This document shows, in pieces, positions 56,114 through 64,000 of a stretch of DNA of 64,000 nt. Under the pieces are notes generated by a model. It worked only from the letters and a program-made list of their open reading frames with translations. It had not been told where the DNA came from and did not search any database. Positions within the stretch are counted from its first letter, which is position 1. Every line of letters starts with the position of its first letter. A program made the position numbers and the translations under genes. Source of the DNA: Caprella mutica (Eukaryota; Arthropoda; Malacostraca; Amphipoda; Caprellidae); contig CANNZV010001119.1 of assembly GCA_947561585.1 (NCBI GenBank), positions 116,772-180,771 on the forward strand, in the 5' to 3' direction.

Positions 56114-57104
56114 TATACGTATGTAATGAACTATCTACTAGCTACCTATTGTGTGTACCTACAATCTTGCTATCAAATTCTCAAAACATTCGGTCGAGGC
56201 CGGGTACCTAGGTTAGTAAGTAGTCTTTTATATAATTGCCAGTGCACTTGTTACACAATTATTTATTTCTTCGGACCAAACACATCGTATAAATAGAAAT
56301 ATCAGATATCACTTAGAGGTGGAGAAAATCACAGTAGCTACTCGGGAAAATGATTTAGGTACTCTCGCAGTACTCGGAAAGTGGGTGTTTGGGAATTTTT
56401 CAGAAAATTCGGTCACATGGCTTATTTTAACGGTCACTGTTTGGGTACTATGAGTGTCCGAGAACTGTGACGTTCCCCTAAAACATGAAGATTTTACCTA
56501 GGTAATATGACTTAATATTATTTACATAAATAGGAATAATTGATAGTTCTTCTATAGCGAGACTTGGTAGGTAGCCATAGGTAGTAGTTCTGAGCTTACC
56601 TCATTACCCAACAGATATCTACCTACCTAGAACCTACCTAAAAAGAACTATTAGCTAGTATGTACTTACTTATAGAATAGTAAAAAATGTTTCTATGTAT
56701 GATAGTATTGCTGAAAATTCCATCTGATAAGTGTTATAAATATTTTGAAATGAAGCTGTAAAAGAATAAGATGTGGTTATCTGCTTGCTGGTCGTATACT
56801 TTAAATGGATGATGGAGTTAACTGCGATGAATACACAGTGAAGGATATGCTAAATTGAATGTTAGTGACAGTTGTGTTAAAAAATTCCGACTGTCGCCAG
56901 CATTCTTTTGTTTATCCTTCCTATAAATCTTCAGTCTTCTATTTCCCAATGCGCAAACAATATCTACTCATCAAAACTCCAATAGCTACAGAAAAGATTC
57001 ACTCCGATACAAGAGATGCAATAAGTACCAGCACGTATGTACTCCTAATCATTAGCAATAATGAAGTTATACTAGCATATATTTTTATTATGAGCAATTG
57101 TAAA
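56114..57104. other. Non-coding, no gene seen
   Basis: Internal sequence of the TA element up to its right subterminal motif cluster. The open frame starting near 56859 runs into the motif cluster and has no recognisable domain. Confidence 0.5.
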
Positions 57105-57386
57105 ATAACATTCCCGCAATATTCCCTACCGATGTTCGCAAAATGTCACCAGGGGATATCGCGAAAATGTCCGTTTTTGACTTTTTTGGGAACATCCCCT
57201 ATGAATGTTCCCGGAATATCGGTAGGGAATAAACATCCCCTAACGATGTTCCCGGAACATTCCCTGGGGATATCCCCAAAAAAGTACAAAAACGGACATT
57301 CTCGCGATATCCCCTGGGAACATCACGGGGACATCGGAAGGGAACATCGCGGGGATATCCCGGGAAGGTCATTTTGTTGCCTGGGA

Positions 57387-58149
57387 TAGTGAATATACAG
57401 TACAACTCCTCTATAGTGAAGTCCTGTATAGTGAATATACAGTACAACTCCTCTATAGTGAAGTCCTGTATAGTGAATATACAGTACAACTCCTCTATAG
57501 TGAAGTCCTGTATAGTGAATATACAGTACAACTCCTCTATAGTGAAGTCCTGTATAGTGAATATACAGTACAACTCCTCTATAGTGAAGTCCTGTATAGT
57601 GAATATACAGTACAACTCCTCTATAGTGAAGTCCTGTATAGTGAATATACAGTACAACTCCTCTATAGTGAAGTCCTGTATAGTGAATATACAGCACAAC
57701 TCCTCTGTAGTGAAGTCCTGTATAGTGAATATACAGTGCAACTCCTCTATAGTGAAGTCCTGTGTAGTGAATATACAGTACAACTCCTCTATAGTGAAGT
57801 CCTGTATAGTGAATATACAGTACAACTCCTCTATAGTGAAGTCCTGTATAGTGAATATACAGTACAACTCCTCTATAGTGAAGTCCTGTATAGTGAATAT
57901 ACAGTACAACTCCTCTATAGTGAAGTCTTGTATAGTGAATATACAGTGCAACTCCTCTATAGAGAAGTCCTGTATAGTGAATATACAGTACAGCTCCTCT
58001 ATAGTGAAGTCCTGTATAGTGAATATACAGTACAACTCCTCTATAGTGAAGTCCTGTATAGTGAATATACAGTACAACTCCTCTATAGTGAAGTCCTGTA
58101 TAGTGACTATACAGTACAACTCCTCTATAGTGAAGTCCTGTATAGTGAA
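57387..58149. repeat. 42-bp minisatellite, main block
   Basis: About 18 tandem units containing CTCCTCTATAGTGAAGTCCT then GTATAGTGAATATACAGTAC. Each unit holds a small hairpin, CTGTATA-GTGAA-TATACAG. As 42 is a multiple of 3, frames stay open on both strands; these are not genes. Confidence 0.96.
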
Positions 58150-58164
58150 CCATCCTGTTTAATA

Positions 58165-58486
58165 GAGTCTTGATGTTTATTTCTTACAACGTATTCAAAG
58201 AATTAATTAATGAAATTAGGTGGCGATACTAAGAAAAGTTTAGAAACACTGATTTAAGGAGTACAACTGTTATGGCTCTATATTTTAATGTATAACTATC
58301 TCAATTATATAAAACTAAACCTAAAGTTAATTAGATAATTAGCTCATATATCTTTAGAAGAGCTACATCATTTATAAGTCAACTTCATTCTTAATCAACG
58401 ACACAGAGGGTTAATTATTGTACTAAAGAGGAAGTCATGCACCCCAGTAAAGAGCTTGTAAAGATCATGCACCCCAGTAAAATTTG
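58165..58486. other. Non-coding with short direct repeat
   Basis: TCATGCACCCCAGTAAA occurs twice, at 58435-58451 and 58465-58481. Nothing else recognised. Confidence 0.6.
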
Positions 58487-59301
58487 TTATCATTATCTTT
58501 TTGGTTATCATTATCATGTTTTTATCATTATCATTTTGGTTATCATTATCATTTTCCTTATCATCATCATTTAGGTTATCATAATCATTTTGGTTATCAT
58601 TATCATATTGTTTATCATTATCATTTTGCTTATCATTATCATCTTGGTTATCATTATCATTTTGGTTATCATTATCATATTGTTTATCATTATCATTTTG
58701 CTTATCATTATCATCTTGGTTATCATTATCATTTTGCTTATCATTATCATTTTGGTTATCATTATCATTTTGTTTATCATTATCATTTTGGTTATCATTA
58801 TCATTTTGCTTATCATTATCATCTTGGTTATCATTATCATTTTGCTTATCATTATCATTTTGGTTATCATTATCATATTGTTTATCATTATCATTTTGCT
58901 TATCATTATCATCTTGGTTATCATTATCATCTTGCTTATCATTATCATCTTGGTTATCATTATCATATTGCTTATCATTATCATTTTGGTTATCATTATC
59001 ATTTTGCTTATCATTATCATCTTGGTTATCATTATCATTTTGCTTATCATTATCATTTTGGTTATCATTATCATTTTGTTTATCATTATCATTTTGGTTA
59101 TCATTATCATTTTGCTTATCATTATCATCTTGGTTATCATTATCATTTTGCTTATCATTATCATTTTGGTTATCATTATCATATTGTTTATCATTATCAT
59201 TTTGCTTATCATTATCATCTTGGTTATCATTATCATCTTGCTTATCATTATCATCTTGGTTATCATTATCATATTGCTTATCATTATCATATTGTTTATC
59301 A
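58487..59301. repeat. 18-bp array, TTATCATTATCATTTTGG
   Basis: About 45 units of 18 bp. Variation (TTTTGG, CTTGGT, ATTGTT, TTTGCT) recurs in ordered blocks, including a repeat of the 58680-58990 pattern near 59060-59280. Each unit carries two TTATCA words, the complement of TGATAA. All frames are open because 18 is a multiple of 3; translations such as YHYH repeats are artefacts. Confidence 0.96.
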
Positions 59302-59578
59302 CTAATTAATCTTAATGATCTAATTATAATTTCATTTCATTAACTTGCTATCTATGATATACATTCAATGTAAATATATTAATAAATATTTCGCGTCGCT
59401 ATTCTGGGCGGCGTTAGAAAGTTAGAAATTAATATTCGAATACAATAGCACTACTCATGCATTCGGTTTAATAGGTAATAAAACAAATTATTCATTACTC
59501 TCTCATCATTTTATTGTAGGTAGTGAAGAAAGACAATTATCTCATATAAATACCAACGTACCAAACAAATAGCAATGT

Positions 59579-59777
59579 GGCTAAGTTACCTATTATCGAA
59601 CGGTTCTATATTTTCGATCATAAGGGAAAAACTATACAATATTTATAACCAATCTTTATTTAATTGGTATCCGTGATACCTGCAGATATAATGGATACCA
59701 ATTAAATAAAGGTTTAAAATATACACTTTTTCACATGAGCGAATTTGTGGGACTGTCCAATAATACGTAACTTACCC
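59579..59777. mobile_element. Diverged hairpin MITE
   Basis: The left arm GGCTAAGTTACCTATTATCG pairs with the right end CGTAACTTACCC. The loop has AATTGGTATCC and GGATACCAATT. Same family as 55881-56113, but the arms have diverged and the TA duplication is not clear. The rest of 59302-60065 holds no gene. Confidence 0.75.
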
Positions 59778-60065
59778 TGAATATATTGTTCAGTTTATGG
59801 TAGAACATCTTTAGGTCTGCTATTCCTGAAAAAAAATAACGTCGTAAATAGTTATATTTATATATTTTATTATCACATTCCATATTTTAGATGTCAAATA
59901 CTTTAATAATCTCTATATGTACTATTTATTAGAGTTGGGACAATATGCTTTTAAAACCATAGTTCTTAATTTAAGGTCCCCTCCAGGTCGTAAGAACAAA
60001 ATGAGTTTATTACAAAATACCATAGAACTATAAAGGTCTACGATCAATATTCTGCAATATTTTTA

Positions 60066-63000
60066 GGTAGGTTTTATATTATCAGATAAGTAGGTATGAC
60101 ATTTTTAGGTAGGTTTTATATTATCAGATAAGTAGGTATGACATTTTTAGGTAGATTTTATATTTTCAGATAAGTAGGTATGACATTTTTAGGTAGATTT
60201 TGTATTATCAGATAAGTAGGTATGACATTTTTAGGTAGATTTTATATTTTCAGATAAGTAGGTATGACATTTTTAGGTAGATTTTGTATTATCAGATAAG
60301 TAGGTATGACATTTTTAGGTAGATTTTATATTTTCAGATAAGTAAGTATGACATTTTTAGGTAGATTTTATATTATCAGATAAGTAGGTATGACATTTTT
60401 AGGTAGATTTTATATTTTCAGATAAGTAGGTATGACATTTTTAGGTAGATTTTATATTATCAGATAAGTAGGTATGACATTTTTAGGTAGATTTTATATT
60501 TTCAGATAAGTAGGTATGACATTTTTAGGTAGATTTTATATTATCAGATAAGTAGGTATGACATTTTTAGGTAGATTTTATATTATCAGATAAGAAGGTA
60601 TGACATTTTTAGGTAGATTTTATATTTTCAGATAAGTAGGTATGACATTTTTAGGTAGATTTTATATTATCAGATAAGTAGGTATGACATTTTTAGGTAG
60701 ATTTTATATTTTTAGATAAGTAGGTATGACATTTTTAGGTAGATTTTATATTTTCAGATAAGTAGGTATGACATATTTAGGTAGATTTTATATTTTCAGA
60801 TAAGTAGGTATGACATTTTTAGGTAGATTTTATGTTATAAGATAAGTAGGTATGACATTTTTAGGTAGATTTTATATTATCAGATAAGTAGGTATGACAT
60901 TTTTAGGTAGATTTTATATTTTCAGATAAGTAGGTATGACATTTTTAGGTAGATTTTATATTTTCAGATAAGTAGGTATGACATTTTTAGGTAGATTTTA
61001 TATTTTCAGATAAGTAGGTATGACATATTTAGGTAGATTTTATATTTTCAGATAAGTAGGTATGACATTTTTAGGTAGATTTTATGTTATAAGATAAGTA
61101 GGTATGACATTTTTAGGTAGATTTTATATTATCAGATAAGTAGGTATGACATTTTTAGGTAGATTTTATATTTTCAGATAAGTAGGTATGACATTTTTAG
61201 GTAGATTTTATATTTTCAGATAAGTAGGTATGACATTTTTAGGTAGATTTTATATTATCAGATAAGTAGGTATGACATTTTTAGGTAGATTTTATATTTT
61301 CAGATAAGTAGGTATGACATTTTTAGGTAGATTTTGTATTATCAGATAAGTAGGTATGACATTTTTAGGTAGATTTTATATTATCAGATAAGTAGGTAGG
61401 ACATTTTTAGGTAGATTTTATATTTTCAGATAAGTAGGTATGACATTTTTAGGTAGATTTTGTATTATCAGATAAGTAGGTATGACATTTTTAGGTAGAT
61501 TTTATATTTTCAGATAAGTAGGTATGACATTTTTAGGTAGATTTTGTATTATCAGATAAGTAGGTATGACATTTTTAGGTAGATTTTATATTTTCAGATA
61601 AGTAGGTATGACATTTTTAGGTAGATTTTATATTATCAGATAAGTAGGTATGACATTTTTAGGTAGATTTTATATTTTCGATAAGTAGGTATGACATTTT
61701 TAGGTAGATTTTATATTATCAGATAAGTAGGTATGACATTTTTAGGTAGATTTTATATTTTCGATAAGTAGGTATGACATTTTTAGGTAGATTTTATATT
61801 ATCAGATAAGTAGGTATGACATTTTTAGGTAGATTTTATATTTTCAGATAAGTAGGTATGACATTTTTAGGTAGATTTTATATTATCAGATAAGTAGGTA
61901 TGACATTTTTAGGTAGATTTTATATTATCAGATAAGTAGGTATGACATTTTTAGGTAGATTTTATATTATCAGATAAGTAGGTATGACATTTTTAGGTAG
62001 ATTTTATATTATCAGATAAGAAGGTATGACATTTTTAGGTAGATTTTATATTTTCAGATAAGTAGGTATGACATTTTTAGGTAGATTTTATATTATCAGA
62101 TAAGTAGGTATGACATTTTTAGGTAGATTTTATATTATCAGATAAGTAGGTATGACATTTTTAGGTAGATTTTATATTTTCAGATAAGTAGGTTTGACAT
62201 TTTTAGGTAGATTTTATATTATCAGATAAGTAGGTATGACATTTTTAGGTAGATTTTATATTATCAGATAAGAAGGTATGACATTTTTAGGTAGATTTTA
62301 TATTTTCAGATAAGTAGGTATGACATTTTTAGGTAGATTTTATATTATCAGATAAGTAGGTATGACATTTTTAGGTAGATTTTATATTTTCAGATAAGTA
62401 GGTATGACATTTTTAGGTAGATTTTATATTATCAGATAAGTAGGTATGACATTTTTAGGTAGATTTTATATTTTCAGATAAGTAGGTATGACATCATTTT
62501 TAGGTAGATTTTGTATTTTTAGATAAATATGGGATTTTTAGGTAGATTTTATATTTTTAGATAAGTATGATATTTTTAGGTAGATTTTATATTTTAGATA
62601 AGTATGATATTTTTAGGTAGATTTTATATTTTTAGATAAGTATGATATTTTTAGGTAGATTTTATATTTTAGATTAGTATGACATTTTTAGGTAGATTTT
62701 ATATTTTTAGATAAGTATGGTATTTTTAGGTAGATTTTATATTTTTAGATAAGTATGATATTTTTAGGTAGATTTTATATTTTTAGATTAGTATGATATT
62801 TTTAGGTAGATTTTATATTTTTAGATAAGTATGATATTTTTAGGTAGATTTTATATTTTTAGATAAGTATGGTATTTTTAGGTAGATTTTATATATTTAG
62901 ATAAGTATGATATTTTTAGGTAGATTTTATATTTTTAGATTAGTATGATATTTTTAGGTAGATTTTATATTTTAGATAAGTATGATATTTTTAGGTAGAT

Positions 63001-64000
63001 TTTATATTTTTAGATAAGTATGATATTTTTAGGTAGATTTTATATTTTAGATTAGTATGACATTTTTAGGTAGATTTTATATTTTTAGATAAGTATGGTA
63101 TTTTTAGGTAGATTTTATATTTTTAGATAAGTATGATATTTTTAGGTAGATTTTATATTTTTAGATTAGTATGATATTTTTAGGTAGATTTTATATTATC
63201 AGATAAGTAGGTAGGACATTTTTAGGTAGATTTTATATTTTCAGATAAGTAGGTATGACATTTTTAGGTAGATTTTGTATTATCAGATAAGTAGGTATGA
63301 CATTTTTAGGTACATTTTATATTTTCAGATAAGTAGGTATGACATTTTTAGGTAGATTTTGTATTATCAGATAAGTAGGTATGACATTTTTAGGTAGATT
63401 TTATATTTTCAGATAAGTAGGTATGACATTTTTAGGTAGATTTTATATTATCAGATAAGTAGGTATGACATTTTTAGGTAGATTTTATATTTTCGATAAG
63501 TAGGTATGACATTTTTAGGTAGATTTTATATTATCAGATAAGTAGGTATGACATTTTTAGGTAGATTTTATATTTTCGATAAGTAGGTATGACATTTTTA
63601 GGTAGATTTTATATTATCAGATAAGTAGGTATGACATTTTTAGGTAGATTTTATATTTTCAGATAAGTAGGTATGACATTTTTAGGTAGATTTTATATTA
63701 TCAGATAAGTAGGTATGACATTTTTAGGTAGATTTTATATTATCAGATAAGTAGGTATGACATTTTTAGGTAGATTTTATATTATCAGATAAGTAGGTAT
63801 GACATTTTTAGGTAGATTTTATATTATCAGATAAGAAGGTATGACATTTTTAGGTAGATTTTATATTTTCAGATAAGTAGGTATGACATTTTTAGGTAGA
63901 TTTTATATTATCAGATAAGTAGGTATGACATTTTTAGGTAGATTTTATATTATCAGATAAGTAGGTATGACATTTTTAGGTAGATTTTATATTTTCAGAT
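60066..64000. repeat. 42-bp satellite, runs off window end
   Basis: Unit of 42 bp: TTTTTAGGTAGATTTTATAT, then TATCAGATAAG or TTTCAGATAAG, then TAGGTATGACA. The two alternatives often alternate, giving an 84-bp dimer. Blocks are duplicated: 61380-62180 recurs at 63195-64000 (offset 1,815), and a 250-bp block recurs near 60770-61090. No coding content. Confidence 0.96.
62494..63180. repeat. Shortened 37-38-bp variant block
   Basis: Inside the 42-bp array, units lose AGGT from AAGTAGGTATG and sometimes one more T, giving 37-38 bp with TTTAGATAAGTATGATA. It has its own higher-order period of about 378 bp: AGATTAGTATGAC occurs at 62671 and 63049. Confidence 0.9.

Larger units (their letters stand above)
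53675..57386. mobile_element. 3.7-kb TA-flanked inverted-repeat element
   Basis: Starts TCCCAGGTAACA and ends TGTTGCCTGGGA, flanked by TA (53673-53674, 57387-57388). Rejoining the two TA gives an intact 42-bp repeat, so this is a true insertion. The first 36 bases match the inverted end at about 28 of 36. Both subterminal regions (53690-53880, 57105-57370) are clusters of diverged TTCCCGCGATATTCC-like motifs in both orientations. No transposase was recognised, so it appears non-autonomous or heavily decayed. TA duplication fits the Tc1/mariner group, but the long motif-rich ends are not typical. Confidence 0.85.

Noticed and set aside
57199..58173. Frames of 145-306 codons on both strands
   Set aside because: Artefacts of the 42-bp minisatellite, with equal openness in several frames and no domain.
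58484..59309. Histidine/tyrosine-rich 273-codon frame and its shadows
   Set aside because: 18-bp tandem repeat artefact; no domain and no start or splice context.

Overview
The window is eukaryotic nuclear DNA, AT-rich, most likely from an arthropod and probably an insect. The evidence is a P-element-type THAP transposase with spliced exons, a Ty3/Gypsy LTR retrotransposon, piggyBac-, hAT- and TA-type miniature elements, and a LINE fragment. The species cannot be named from the sequence. I recognise no single-copy host gene; essentially everything interpretable is satellite DNA or transposable element.

Layout. 1-558 is unassigned. 559-36483 is one giant satellite of a 16-bp unit, about 27.5 kb and 1,700 units. 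It is split at 20538-28994 by a young Ty3/Gypsy element: 515-bp LTRs differing at 3 sites, a 4-bp target duplication, gag with a one-base frame break, an in-phase -1 frameshift signal, and a long pol with two protease-like domains and an OTU-like domain. A short 31-bp satellite follows and runs into a 23-N gap. 36737-38640 is a stack of small elements inserted in one another, readable from their 8-bp target duplications.

39089-50276 is an 11.2-kb P-superfamily DNA transposon on the minus strand, with perfect 32-bp terminal inverted repeats. Its transposase can be assembled from four exons with matching splice phases: THAP domain, a linker made of 30-bp minisatellites, the catalytic core, and a C-terminal exon cut by an in-frame TAG. 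Its 6.1-kb first intron has been filled by a piggyBac-type MITE, a 1.1-kb hAT-type element and another stack of the same nested small elements.

50277-53560 is mostly non-coding, with a 53-bp-arm hairpin, a LINE reverse-transcriptase fossil and a G16 run. A 42-bp minisatellite (53564-58149) is interrupted by a 3.7-kb TA-flanked element (53675-57386). An 18-bp GATA-motif array (58487-59301), a hairpin MITE (59579-59777) and a second 42-bp array (60066 to the window end) complete the region.

The proteins visible here serve only transposition: Gag and Pol of the retroelement, and the THAP transposase. The small elements have no coding capacity and would depend on transposases supplied elsewhere. 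The dense nesting and the large satellites suggest heterochromatin or another poorly recombining region; that is inference.
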